A stretch of 64,000 nt of DNA from contig NZ_CP026309.1 in NCBI RefSeq assembly GCF_002906575.1, positions 2,294,001 to 2,358,000 on the forward strand, in the 5' to 3' direction. Position numbers and translations under genes: made by a program. The notes under the pieces were generated by a model, which saw nothing but the letters and a program-made list of their open reading frames with translations, was not told the DNA's origin and made no database searches. This document shows, one piece after another, positions 27,491-36,037 of this stretch. This DNA is from Salinigranum rubrum. GTDB taxonomy: Archaea; Halobacteriota; Halobacteria; Halobacteriales; Haloferacaceae. The stretch's first letter is position 1, and each line of letters opens with the position of its first letter.

Positions 27491-28186
27491 ATGCTCTCCG
27501 ATGCACTGTCGTTCCCCCGTGGAGGCGACGACTGGCTGTCGACCCTCCTCGTCGGTGGTATCCTGACCGTCCTCTCGTTCCTGATCCTCCCCGCGTTCGT
27601 CCTGCAGGGGTATCTCGTCCGGGTGCTCGACCACGCCGCCCGTGGCGAACACACCCCGCCGTCGTTCACCCAGTGGGGATCGCTCCTCGTCGACGGGCTG
27701 AAGATGTTCGTCGTGAACCTCGTCTACGGACTCGTCGTGCTGATTCCGCTCGCCCTGCTCCTCGGAGGCCTGTTCATCGTCGTCCCCGGCGAACCGGTTC
27801 CGATGGAGCCGGGGGCGACCCCCTCGCCGCCGTCGGGCGGTGCGGGTGGACTCGTCGTCCTCGTCCTCCTCGTCGTGGTCGTCGCCGTCACCGGCCTCCT
27901 GCTCGCGTATCTCCTCCCGGCGGCGCTGGCGAACTTCGCCATCGAGGGGAACCTCGGCGCGGCGTTCGCCCTGCGGACCATCGCGTCGGGGGCGTTCACG
28001 GGCGACTACGCCGTCGCGTGGCTGCTCGCGCTCGTCGTCGGCATCGTGGGGGGTCTCGTCGGCTCCGCGCTCTCGGCGGTCGTCGTCGGGTTCTTCGTCC
28101 TCTTCTACGTCCAGGTGATCTTGTACTACCTCGTGGGACGGGGGTTCGCCGCCGGCCTGTCGAAGAAGCGGTGGGCCGAGCCCTGA
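27491..28186 (+). CDS. DUF4013 membrane protein (paralogue)
   Basis: Membrane protein of 231 residues and a paralogue of the preceding gene. It shares WLSTLLVGGILTVLSFLILP, GYLVRVLDHAARGEHTPPSF and LLPAALANFAIEGNLGAAFA at the equivalent places. A Pro/Gly-rich loop (EPGATPSPPSGGAGG) is inserted between the middle helices. ATG 27491 is used; GTG 27488 immediately before it would add one residue. It is convergent with the regulator gene ending at 28208. Confidence 0.87.
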   Translation: MLSDALSFPRGGDDWLSTLLVGGILTVLSFLILPAFVLQGYLVRVLDHAARGEHTPPSFTQWGSLLVDGLKMFVVNLVYGLVVLIPLALLLGGLFIVVPGEPVPMEPGATPSPPSGGAGGLVVLVLLVVVVAVTGLLLAYLLPAALANFAIEGNLGAAFALRTIASGAFTGDYAVAWLLALVVGIVGGLVGSALSAVVVGFFVLFYVQVILYYLVGRGFAAGLSKKRWAEP

Positions 28187-28207
28187 CCGTGTTCGACGAC
28201 GACGCCC

Positions 28208-28945
28208 TCAGTCGAACCTCGTGCCGAGCAGAGCGGCCTCGGCCTTCCGCAGGTGCTCGTGGACGGTCGAACTGCTCAGCCCCAGCGCCGTCGCGATCGC
28301 GCTCACGTCCGTCTCGCGCGGGTGTTCGTAGTAGCCGTTCGCCCGGGCGTAGCGAAACACCTCGCGCTGTCGGCTCGACAGGCGGTCGAGCGGCAGTGGC
28401 GGGCGCTCGCTCGCCCGTATCCCGCGCGTGATGCTGGTCACAGCGATGGTCGCGTCCCACCCCGCACGCACCTCGTCGAGGAGCCGCTCGACCGTCTCCC
28501 GATCGTGCTGCGTGAGCAGCGTCCAGTGCTCCGTGTCGTCCCTGGCGTCCACCGCCTCGGCGGGGACGAAGCCGCGGTCGGTGAACGCCTCGCTGATCTG
28601 CGTGGTCCCGTCGTGATCGACGAGGAGTTCACGGGTCGCGTTGCCCGCCTGAAGCCGACCGTGCGTCTGCCCGCGTCCGCGGTGGTCACGAGTCATACTG
28701 GCGACGTCGAACACGGCCGACGCCGAACGGATGGCCGAGACGCCGTCGTCGAGTGCGGACGTCGTGTCCCCATAGAGGGTGAACAGCGTGGTCGCACAGC
28801 CGTCAGTTCGGGTGAAGACGCCGTAGCTGAGGAGGCCGACCGCTGCCTGCCGCGTGGTCTGGAGGACCCAGCAGTCGGGATGCCACACCTCCAGCGTGAG
28901 CCGAAGGGCGTCCGCCGTCGAGGGCGGCGCGTCGCATGCGCGCAT
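28208..28945 (-). CDS. Bacterio-opsin activator-type HTH regulator
   Basis: Transcriptional regulator of 245 residues of the haloarchaeal Bat-like family with C-terminal HTH_10 domain. The helix-turn-helix segment is LSSRQREVFRYARANGYYEH followed by PRETDVSAIATALGLSSSTV (about residues 190-232). The N-terminal part is a predicted sensor or GAF-like domain with no recognisable ligand motif, containing WHPDCWVLQTT. ATG 28945 is chosen because the upstream open frame lacks similarity. It is convergent with the DUF4013 gene and divergent from a zinc-finger microprotein gene, which is a plausible but unproven target. Confidence 0.82.
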   Translation of the reverse strand: MRACDAPPSTADALRLTLEVWHPDCWVLQTTRQAAVGLLSYGVFTRTDGCATTLFTLYGDTTSALDDGVSAIRSASAVFDVASMTRDHRGRGQTHGRLQAGNATRELLVDHDGTTQISEAFTDRGFVPAEAVDARDDTEHWTLLTQHDRETVERLLDEVRAGWDATIAVTSITRGIRASERPPLPLDRLSSRQREVFRYARANGYYEHPRETDVSAIATALGLSSSTVHEHLRKAEAALLGTRFD

Positions 28946-29032
28946 GCGTGTCCGTGGTGTGCACGGGCCATAACCGCACCCCCTGCTGTGTCCGGGAGCG
29001 GTCCGGCCCCGTCTATAGCAGGTCGTTCCCTG

Positions 29033-29230
29033 ATGCTCGTCGCCCCCGTCGTGCGAGACGTGACGCTTTACGACCTCGATCCGTTCGATTCGTCCGACGG
29101 GAGTCGCGCCCGAGTCGGTGGAGACGACGCCTGTGACCACCCGCACGGGGACCGCGTGTATCTCGGCCAGATGGGGACCGCCGCGTTCTTCACCTGCCCC
29201 GTCTGCGACGGGGTGCTCGTCGAGTGGTGA
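29033..29230 (+). CDS. Small CPxCG-type zinc-finger protein
   Basis: A 65-residue protein with a CPVC pair near the C-terminus and upstream Cys/His residues ([15 protein letters not shown]) that could complete a zinc site. Haloarchaea encode many such small zinc-finger proteins of mostly unknown function. A TATA-like CTATAG lies at 29012-29017, fitting a near-leaderless start at ATG 29033. It is divergent from the Bat-like regulator. Confidence 0.62.
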   Translation: MLVAPVVRDVTLYDLDPFDSSDGSRARVGGDDACDHPHGDRVYLGQMGTAAFFTCPVCDGVLVEW

Positions 29231-29339
29231 GGGCGTCCGACCGCGAGTCGGGCGGACGACCGCGCCAGGGGGCCGTTCCGAGCGTCGGCTCGGTCGACGG
29301 ATTCAAAAGACACGTAATCCCCGCCCGCGGAGAACGGAT

Positions 29340-30410
29340 ATGCGCATCGTGAGCCGGGGTCGCGGCGAGGAGGGACGCGAGCGGATGACGCTCGTCCCCG
29401 AGAACGTCGACGACCTCTGGCACCTCTCGTACGTGCTCGAACCGGGCGACCTCGTCTCGGGCGACACCACCCGACGCATCCAGCGCAACGACGAACAGAT
29501 GCGGGACACGGGCGGCGAGCGCGAACACCTCCACGTCACCCTGTCGGTGGAGGACGTCGAGTTCGCCCGCTTCGCCAACCGGCTCCGCGTGGGGGGCGAA
29601 ATCGTCGGCTGCTCCCGCGAGGACCAACTCGGCCACCATCACACGCTGAACGTCGAGGAGCGCTCCGAGATCACGGTCGAGAAACGCTTCAAGCCCGATC
29701 AGGTCGACAGAATCGAAGCGGCCGAACAGGCGACCGAGAACCCCGACGTCGCCATCGTCACCGTCGAGGAGGGCGAAGCGTACATCCACACCGTCGCCCA
29801 GTACGGTACCGAGGAGTACGCCTCGTTCACCCGGCCGACCGGAAAGGGCGACTACGCCCGTCCCCGAACCGAGTTGTTCGACGAGGTGGGGAAGGCGCTG
29901 TCGCACTTGGACGTCGACGCGGTCATCCTCGCCGGCCCGGGTTTCACGAAGAACGACGCCCGCGACTACATCTCGAACGAATACCCGGACGCGACCGAGA
30001 AGATAATCAAGACGGTCGACACCTCGGGCGTGGGCGACCGGGGCGTCCACGAGGTGCTCAAACGCGGCGCCGTCGACGACGTGCAGGAGCAGACGCGCAT
30101 CGCCGAGGAGTCGCGGCTCATCGACGACCTGATGGACGGTATCGCCGAGGGGGCTAAAATCGCGTACGGCATCGAGGAGACGGCCGAGGCCGCCGAGTTC
30201 GGCGCGGTCGAACACCTGCTCGTCCTCGATTCGCGGCTGAGAGACGAACGCCAGGGCGAGGGCGACTGGGACGTCGACGTGAACGACGTCATCGAGACGG
30301 TCGAACAGAAGGGCGGCGACGTGACCGTCTTCTCGGCCGAGTTCGCCCCCGGCCAGCAGTTGAAGAACCTCGGCGGCATCGCGGCGCTGTTGCGGTATCG
30401 GCTCCAGTGA
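29340..30410 (+). CDS. pelA: mRNA surveillance protein pelota
   Basis: Archaeal pelota (aPelota, Dom34 homologue), 356 residues. It enters the empty A site of stalled ribosomes with aEF1A and promotes splitting by ABCE1. Features are the N-terminal Sm-like domain ([20 protein letters not shown], then [14 protein letters not shown]), the central eRF1-like domain 2 (about residues 130-250, with [18 protein letters not shown]) and domain 3 ending [11 protein letters not shown]. As in other pelotas no GGQ motif is present, so it does not hydrolyse peptidyl-tRNA. ATG 29340 is unambiguous because the first residues match the family start. Confidence 0.96.
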   Translation: MRIVSRGRGEEGRERMTLVPENVDDLWHLSYVLEPGDLVSGDTTRRIQRNDEQMRDTGGEREHLHVTLSVEDVEFARFANRLRVGGEIVGCSREDQLGHHHTLNVEERSEITVEKRFKPDQVDRIEAAEQATENPDVAIVTVEEGEAYIHTVAQYGTEEYASFTRPTGKGDYARPRTELFDEVGKALSHLDVDAVILAGPGFTKNDARDYISNEYPDATEKIIKTVDTSGVGDRGVHEVLKRGAVDDVQEQTRIAEESRLIDDLMDGIAEGAKIAYGIEETAEAAEFGAVEHLLVLDSRLRDERQGEGDWDVDVNDVIETVEQKGGDVTVFSAEFAPGQQLKNLGGIAALLRYRLQ

Positions 30411-30536
30411 GCCGAAGCGCACGGACCCACGTCGCCGAGTGAGTCGGTGGGAACGGGTCCGACGCCACGACACGACGCTGCCGGCGGTGGGGACGCTACC
30501 GATAGCGGTGTGCCGGACGGCGCGTCAGTCGACCGG

Positions 30537-31082
30537 TCAGTCCTGCCCGGTCTCGACGTCGATTTCCTCGAAGGTGACTTCGACGGTTTCGCCGTACCGG
30601 TCGCCGTTCTGCTCGTCGTGACGGTGGAACTCGGGCGGTTCGACCGTCACGTGCATGTCGTAGGTTCCCGACTCCGGGACCTCGACGTTCGACCCGTAGT
30701 GATAGACGCCGGGGTGCCACAGGAACGAGAGGTCGAAGGGACCGAACTCCTCGCCCGCTCGTTCGAGCGAGACCGTGACGCCGCAGTGTGGGACGAACCG
30801 GTGGTCCTCGCGGTCGGCGACGACGACTTCGAGATGACAGTTCTCCTCGTCGGGTTCGTCGAGTTCGAACTCCCCTTCGTCGACGAGTCGGTACATCGGT
30901 TCGGCCTCCTCCTGTGCGTAGCCGACGACGTAGTCCCCCGCAGCCGTCGTCCCCCCGTCGTTGGCGACGGTCGTGGCCATGTACGTGACCGATGTCAGGT
31001 AGGCTTCTCCCTCGGTTCGGGACTGCTGAAGCTGGTTCTCGTCGACCTCGTCGCTCCGCTGCTTCTCTGGATTGTCGGGCAT
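30537..31082 (-). CDS. P19/Tp34-like iron-transport-associated protein
   Basis: Protein of 181 residues resembling the P19/Tp34 family (pfam10634), periplasmic beta-sandwich proteins linked to high-affinity Fe2+ uptake. Matching stretches are AEPMYRLVDEGEFELDE, HRFVPHCGVTVSLERAGEEF and HYGSNVEVPESGTYDMHVTV, with Met and His residues where family members bind metal. No signal peptide or lipobox is visible, which is unusual because relatives are exported. No iron permease gene is adjacent. ATG 31082 is used. Confidence 0.65.
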   Translation of the reverse strand: MPDNPEKQRSDEVDENQLQQSRTEGEAYLTSVTYMATTVANDGGTTAAGDYVVGYAQEEAEPMYRLVDEGEFELDEPDEENCHLEVVVADREDHRFVPHCGVTVSLERAGEEFGPFDLSFLWHPGVYHYGSNVEVPESGTYDMHVTVEPPEFHRHDEQNGDRYGETVEVTFEEIDVETGQD

Positions 31083-31257
31083 CGAGTACGTCTCACGACC
31101 CGCCACGCAAATCTCGACTGCTTGTAACGGCAACCGCCGCGTCGGGAGGGTCGTCGCAGCACACGCTCTCTGTCGAGCACGGACCCGTCAGAACCGGATA
31201 CGAGCCACCAACGCGACCGGCAGTAACCGTTTACTCCCTCGAAGCCCGAGTACGACC

Positions 31258-31704
31258 GTGGCTGGGGGACCGAAACGGACGCTGATCGAGCGGGTCGACC
31301 GCTTCCTCGACTACACGTTCTTCGCCGCGATGGAGGTGAACGTGCTGGTGATTCCCGTGCTGTGGCTGCTTCTGGTCGCGGCACACCCCGTCGAGGTCTC
31401 CCTCTCCGCGATGACGACGCTCGCGGCCGCCTCGGTGGTCGTTGGGACCCTCCGGGGCGGCTACGTCGACGTGGGTTGGTGGCCGAAACCCGGACATCTC
31501 GGGACGCTCCCGGTTCGTGCGGCGTACTACGGTGTCGTCGTCGGGATGGCGACGTACGTCGGCGTGCAGGCCCAGTTGGCGACGGGGTCGCCGTGGCCCG
31601 GTGTCGGCGTCCCGGTCGTCGTGTCGGTACTCGTCCTCCTCCCGTTCCCGTGGCTCCTCTCGCGGTTCGAGCGCCTGGCGAAGACCCGGCCCGCGTGGGC
31701 GTGA
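31258..31704 (+). CDS. Predicted four-helix membrane protein, unknown function
   Basis: A 148-residue protein with about four membrane helices (AAMEVNVLVIPVLWLLLVAA, the TTLAAASVVVGTL region, AAYYGVVVGMATYVG, and VPVVVSVLVLLPFPWLL) and a basic C-terminus. GTG 31258 is chosen because a TATA-like CCGTTTACTC (31226-31235) lies about 25 bases upstream, consistent with a leaderless transcript. No family is recognised. A second small membrane gene follows after 61 bases. Confidence 0.65.
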   Translation: MAGGPKRTLIERVDRFLDYTFFAAMEVNVLVIPVLWLLLVAAHPVEVSLSAMTTLAAASVVVGTLRGGYVDVGWWPKPGHLGTLPVRAAYYGVVVGMATYVGVQAQLATGSPWPGVGVPVVVSVLVLLPFPWLLSRFERLAKTRPAWA

Positions 31705-31765
31705 TACCGTGAGAGCCCGCCGACGCGGACAAGGGTTACGTGGCCCGGGTGTGTCACGACCGCGT

Positions 31766-31951
31766 ATGTCACGTGCCCTCCACCCTGTCGTCCGAGCGGT
31801 CGCGTACGTCGTCGCCGCCACCGTGTTAGCGGTCGTCGTGGGGACGCTCCGATCCGGGAGCCTCGGCGGGGGGCTCGGTCTCGGATTCGCCGTCGCCGTG
31901 GGCGTCTCGCTCGGTCTCTGCGGGTTCGAACTGTGGAACCGCTATCGGTAG
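31766..31951 (+). CDS. Small two-helix membrane protein, unknown function
   Basis: A 61-residue protein with two hydrophobic helices (AVAYVVAATVLAVVVGTL and GLGLGFAVAVGVSLGLCGF) joined by a Gly/Ser turn and ending in FELWNRYR. No family is recognised. It lies in the same direction as the preceding membrane-protein gene, and its stop is 9 bases from the convergent cyclodeaminase-like gene. Confidence 0.6.
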   Translation: MSRALHPVVRAVAYVVAATVLAVVVGTLRSGSLGGGLGLGFAVAVGVSLGLCGFELWNRYR

Positions 31952-31960
31952 CACGCCGGG

Positions 31961-32950
31961 TCAGAACGCCTCGCTCGCGGGCGAGAAGTCGACCGTGGTC
32001 CCGAGTCCCTTCTCGCTGGCGCGTTCGTACAGCAGGTACGCGGCGGCGACAGTCTCGATGCCCGTCCCGCCGGAGTCGAAGACGGTTATCTCCTCCTCGG
32101 TAGTGCGCCCCTCCTCGCTGCCGGCGACGACCTCGCCCAGTTCGGCGTGGATGTGCGACTCGTCGACGACGCCCTCCTCCATCGCGAGGAGGAACGATCC
32201 CGCATCGGTGGTCGCCCGCTTGCGGAGGTCCGGGACGTACGTCGCCCGTTCGATGGTCCGCGCGTCGAGTTCGCGCTTCTCGGCGTGGTACTGACCCATC
32301 GCAGTGACGTGGGTGCCGGCATCGAGTTCGTCGCCGTCGAACACCGGTTCGCTCGCGGTGGTCGCCGTGACCACGATGTCGGCGTCCTCGACAGCCGCGG
32401 AGGGGGAGGCGACGGCCGCGACGCTCGCGTCGAGTTCGCGGTCCATCTCGCCCGCGAACTTCTCTCGGTGTTCCTTCGTGGGCGAGTAGACCCACGCGGT
32501 GTCGAGGTCGCGGACGGTCGCGAGCGCGCGGAGTTGGCCCCGAGCCTGTGCGCCGCTGCCGATGAGCGCGACGGAGTTGGCGTCCTCGCGAGCCAGCGCG
32601 TCCGCGCCGACCGCTCCGGCGGCCCCCGTCTTGTAGGGGTTCATGTGGGCCCCGTCGAGGACGGCGAGCAGCTCGCCCGACTCCGAATCGAACAGCGGGG
32701 TGACGAACCAGGCGTCGCGCGCGCCGAAGCCGGCGCTGTACATGTAACCGCCCATCGCGCCCGTCTCGGGCAGCACCGCCCCGTACGTGGTGAGCATTCC
32801 CGGCGGGTCGTCGGGGAGGAACTTCGTCCGCGGCTCCGCGGGCGCCCCCTCGCCGCGCTGACGGTATCCTTCGCGGACCGCGTCGACGTACTCGTCGGGC
32901 GTCGCGAGTCCGGCCAGTTCGTCGCTCGAGAGGAACAGCGTCTCGGTCAT
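31961..32950 (-). CDS. Ornithine cyclodeaminase / mu-crystallin family enzyme
   Basis: NAD(P)-dependent enzyme of 329 residues of the ornithine cyclodeaminase/mu-crystallin family, which includes alanine dehydrogenases and ketimine reductases, so the substrate is uncertain. The N-terminal domain starts MTETLFLSSDELAGL. The conserved lysine loop is LDGAHMNPYKTGAAGAVGA (about 98-117), and the Rossmann dinucleotide loop is ALIGSGAQARGQLRALA (about 128-144). The later sequence VFDSGGTGIETVAAA matches the family C-terminal motif. ATG 32950 is chosen; upstream frame sequence is low complexity. It appears monocistronic. Confidence 0.88.
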   Translation of the reverse strand: MTETLFLSSDELAGLATPDEYVDAVREGYRQRGEGAPAEPRTKFLPDDPPGMLTTYGAVLPETGAMGGYMYSAGFGARDAWFVTPLFDSESGELLAVLDGAHMNPYKTGAAGAVGADALAREDANSVALIGSGAQARGQLRALATVRDLDTAWVYSPTKEHREKFAGEMDRELDASVAAVASPSAAVEDADIVVTATTASEPVFDGDELDAGTHVTAMGQYHAEKRELDARTIERATYVPDLRKRATTDAGSFLLAMEEGVVDESHIHAELGEVVAGSEEGRTTEEEITVFDSGGTGIETVAAAYLLYERASEKGLGTTVDFSPASEAF

Positions 32951-33104
32951 ATCCGTCGAGAGGGTGTCGAGCGGCAAAACCGTGGGGGATGAGGCGACCG
33001 CTCGTCGGTGTGGGTGCACGAGCGGAAGGAGGACGGCGAGACAGAGCGGAGTAGGAAAGCGAGCGAGAAAGAGAAGGAGAGAGAAAGACGTGCTGGGTAC
33101 CGTC

Positions 33105-33353
33105 TCAGGCCTGCTCGGGGAGCGGGGCGTTGGCGTCCGCGGGGTCCGTCGACGTCTGCGTCGGCGGCGTGACCGTCTCCGTCGGGGCGGCGGGTCCGTT
33201 GACGAACAGCGCGTGGCCGACGACGAGCCCCGACACGCCGGCACCGAGCGGAACGGCCGTCGTCAGCTCCAGACCTACGACGACCAAGGCGGCCGTGAGT
33301 CCGAGGAGGGTCAGCGGAATGATACCGAGCACGTAGTCGTAATATCCAGCCAT
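33105..33353 (-). CDS. Small membrane protein with Thr/Pro-rich tail, unknown function
   Basis: An 82-residue protein with two membrane helices (YVLGIIPLTLLGLTAALVVV and GAGVSGLVVGHALFV) and a Thr/Pro/Asp-rich C-terminal tail, TETVTPPTQTSTDPADA. ATG 33353 starts MAGYYDYVLG. AT-rich sequence with a TATA-like AATTATATGG (minus strand, about 33380-33390) lies roughly 27-37 bases upstream. No family is recognised. It faces away from the MFS gene across an unusually AT-rich region. Confidence 0.68.
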   Translation of the reverse strand: MAGYYDYVLGIIPLTLLGLTAALVVVGLELTTAVPLGAGVSGLVVGHALFVNGPAAPTETVTPPTQTSTDPADANAPLPEQA

Positions 33354-33589
33354 AATACAACTCATACTATGTTTGCACCCCATATAATTCTTTGCCATGG
33401 CCCACCGGTAGGAATTTTATATTTCTTGTGTGTGTTTTTCATAAGTTATAGGAATATATCGCCCTCAGCGGACGGTAGAACGCCGAGCGGGAGGAATCGA
33501 GTGTTCTACCCTCTCGTCGACAGGTGCGTATCCTGACACCGTCTGCGCAGACCCGAAGGGGTAAATCACCCGGCGCTCTGCACTCACGT
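33354..33589. promoter_or_regulatory. AT-rich divergent promoter region
   Basis: This 236-base gap between two divergent genes contains the most AT-rich stretch of the window (about 33354-33460, including ATATAATTC, TTTTATATTTC and TTATAGGAATATAT). TATA-like elements face both ways. A GGGTAAATC element around 33560 probably serves the MFS gene. No gene is seen inside it. Confidence 0.5.
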
Positions 33590-34973
33590 GTGAATCGGAA
33601 CGACCGCTCTATCGTCGCGCTGGTGAGCCTCGCCCACGGGATGGTCCACACCTACGAGCTGTCGATTCCGATCTTCGTCTCCATCTGGCTCGTCGAGTTC
33701 TCGGCGGTCGACCTCGGCTTCACGCAGGTCGGCGTCACGACGGCGACGCTCGGCGTCGTCGTCACGGCCGGATACGGACTGTTCGGCGCGGGCGCGCTCC
33801 CGAGCGGCGTCCTCGTCGACCGCGTGGGGTCGCGGCGGCTCATCCGCGTCTGTCTCTTCGGCATGGCCGCGTCGTTCCTCCTCTTGGCGATGGCTCCCGG
33901 ACTCGTCGCCGTGACCGTCGCCCTCCTCGTCTGGGGGCTCGCGGCGTCGGTCTACCACCCCGCGGGGCTGGCCCTCCTGTCGAAAGGCGTCGAAGAGCGC
34001 GGGACGGGCTTCGCGTACCACGGTATCGCCGGAAACATCGGACAAGGCGGTGGCCCGCTCGCGACGACGCTCCTGCTCCTCTTTTTCGACTGGACGGTCG
34101 TCGCGGCGCTTCTGGCCGTCCCCGCGCTCGTCGCGGGGCTGTACGCCTCGCGCGCGGAGTTCGACGAGACGGCGGCGGTCGCCACGACGGACGGCGGTGA
34201 GCGTTCCGATGGAACGCGAGCCTCGTCAGCACCCTCTGACGGCGGTGAGCGTTCCGACGACGACTCCGGCGAGGAAGCGGCCGCCGACGGCGGGTCGAAG
34301 GCGTCGTCCGGCGTCGACTCCTTCGCGGAGTTCCGCTCGGAGTCGCTGCGCCTCTTCACCGGCGGGTTCGTTCTCGTGTTCGTCGTCGCGCTCTGTTCTG
34401 GACTCTACTACCGGGGCTTCCTGACGTTCCTCCCCGGCGTTCTGGAGTCGGTGCCCGGCTTCGAGCCGTTCCCGCTCTCGACGGTGCTTCCGGCCGATAT
34501 CGCCCGGGCCATCGGCGGGGGGGTCACAGCTCGTCCGCCCCGAGCGGTACTTCTACGCCGGCCTCCTCGTCGTCGGCGTCTTCGGCCAGTACGCCGGCGG
34601 GAAGCTCTCGGATCGGATCGAGGTCGAAAAGGGCATCGTCGTCGGCTTCGGGACGCTCGCGCTCCTCGCACTCGTCTTCTTCCCCGTCGCGTCCGTGGGT
34701 ATCGCTCCCCTCGTCGCCCTCGGCGCGCTCATCGGTTTCTTCCTCTTCTTCGTCCAGCCGTTCTACCAGGCGACCGTCGCGGAGTACACCCCGGCGAACG
34801 CCCGCGGCCTCTCGTACGGCTACACCTACCTCGGCGTGTTCGGCGTCGGGGCGCTCGGCGGGACCGTCGCGGGCGTCGTCCTCACGTACGCCGCGCCCGC
34901 CGAACTGTTCGTTGTCCTCGCGGCCATCGCCGTCGTCGCGTCCGGGCTCGGACTGTATCTCGTCCGTCGCTAG
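33590..34973 (+). pseudogene. MFS transporter, interrupted by a one-base frameshift in a G7 run
   Basis: Major facilitator superfamily protein. From GTG 33590 the frame gives helices 1-7, with GVLVDRVGSRRLIRVCLF as the loop 2-3 signature and an acidic, Ser-rich linker between helices 6 and 7 (about residues 195-245). It then passes through the G run at 34517-34523 (7 G) and becomes nonsense. The next frame continues with SQLVRPERYFYAGLLVVGVF and GQYAGGKLSDRI, ending at 34973 after YLVRR. Removing one G restores a 460-residue transporter. The indel may be a base-calling error or slipped-strand mutation. Confidence 0.82.
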
Positions 34974-34981
34974 GGTGGCTC

Positions 34982-35374
34982 TCAGTTCCCATCCGGCTCC
35001 TCGTCGAGTTCCGTCTCCACCTGTCGCCAGCGGCCGTACGTCGGGTCACGCCGGAGGGAGGCGAGGAGCGCGACGGCCTCGTCGTCCGTGCCGTCGAGTC
35101 GGGTCTCCGTCGTGAGCGACGGGTCGAGGCGAAGTTCCACCTTTGAGTCCGAATCCGCATCCGAGTCCGAGTCCGAATCCGAGTCGGCGTCAGCCACGGG
35201 GTCACACCACTCGAAGCCGCCCGCATTACGCGTCGAGTTCACACCCGTCTCGGATGGGGGCTCGGCGGCGTCCGTGGCCTTCGAAGGGGAACGGTCCGCG
35301 TCGACCGTGGCCCCCCACACGAAGCCGTGTTCCTCGTCGACGGCCTCGTCCCGTGCGTTGCTGTCTGACGACAC
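34982..35374 (-). CDS. Acidic protein with Asp-Ser repeat, unknown function
   Basis: A 130-residue acidic protein without signal or membrane segment. The middle holds a run of alternating Asp and Ser (about residues 62-77), encoded by near-perfect hexanucleotide repeats at 35143-35190. The C-terminal part (TTETRLDGTDDEAVALLASL, then RRDPTYGRWRQVETELDEEP) looks like a folded helical domain. GTG 35374 is the start because no ATG is available. No family is recognised. The stop is 6 bases from the convergent MFS gene. Confidence 0.62.
   Translation of the reverse strand: MSSDSNARDEAVDEEHGFVWGATVDADRSPSKATDAAEPPSETGVNSTRNAGGFEWCDPVADADSDSDSDSDADSDSKVELRLDPSLTTETRLDGTDDEAVALLASLRRDPTYGRWRQVETELDEEPDGN
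35143..35190. repeat. Hexanucleotide tandem repeat encoding Asp-Ser
   Basis: Units of the form GAGTCC/GAATCC repeat about seven times on the plus strand, encoding the Asp-Ser run of the overlapping acidic protein. Such tracts are prone to length change. Confidence 0.6.
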
Positions 35375-35422
35375 CCTCGCCTCACCCCGAGTCCCGGTCC
35401 GTCGTGCTGTCTCTCACGTGGC

Positions 35423-35929
35423 TCACCGGTAGTGTTTGAACAGGACCGCCCGGACGTCGTCCTTCGTCCGCGCGCGCTCCGTCCCGCCGTCGGGCAGGTC
35501 GACCTCGTACTTCTCCTCGCCGCCGCTGGCCTCGCGCCACACGTCGTCGTTGTCGTCGAGCAGGCTCATCACCGAACTCAGTCGCGCGTCGCCTTCCGAG
35601 TCGTCCCCCGACGGAGTCGCTGTCGCGTCCGCCGTCTCGTCGTCGGCGTCTCCGTCGTCCGTCGCCTCCACGCTCGTCGGCGGCCCGCCGTTTCTGACCT
35701 GGAACTCGGCGTCGGCGTTCTGGTCGCTCCCGTCGTCGTCCGACGACGCAGTTTCGGACGCCGGCAGTTCGACGCTCACGTCCGTGTCCGACTCCGCCTC
35801 GAACCGGTCGAGCAGGTATTCGAGGGCGTCACGCGGCCTGACGTGGCCGTACGCGACGTCCTCGGCGAGATGCGCCCGGACGCGGTCGAGTCGCTCGCGC
35901 TGGTCGTCCGTGACCGAGATGTCTGGCAT
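35423..35929 (-). CDS. Conserved acidic protein with possible ribbon-helix-helix-like N-terminus
   Basis: A 168-residue protein. The N-terminal segment MPDISVTDDQRERLDRVRAH, then RPRDALEYLLDRFEAE, has the strand-helix-helix appearance of a ribbon-helix-helix or similar small DNA-binding fold. The middle (about 50-115) is an acidic disordered linker, and the C-terminus (YEVDLPDGGTERARTKDDVR then AVLFKHYR) is conserved-looking. I believe this arrangement recurs in haloarchaea but cannot name it. DNA binding is a guess. ATG 35929 is used. Confidence 0.7.
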   Translation of the reverse strand: MPDISVTDDQRERLDRVRAHLAEDVAYGHVRPRDALEYLLDRFEAESDTDVSVELPASETASSDDDGSDQNADAEFQVRNGGPPTSVEATDDGDADDETADATATPSGDDSEGDARLSSVMSLLDDNDDVWREASGGEEKYEVDLPDGGTERARTKDDVRAVLFKHYR

Positions 35930-36037
35930 AGAGACACGTTCTCGTCGTCCGATATGAATCTCCCCCCGCCGTTCTCGGCGTTGATGCTGTGAGCCGTGAC
36001 CGACACGCTAACGTGTGTACTGTCGCTACACCTACCC

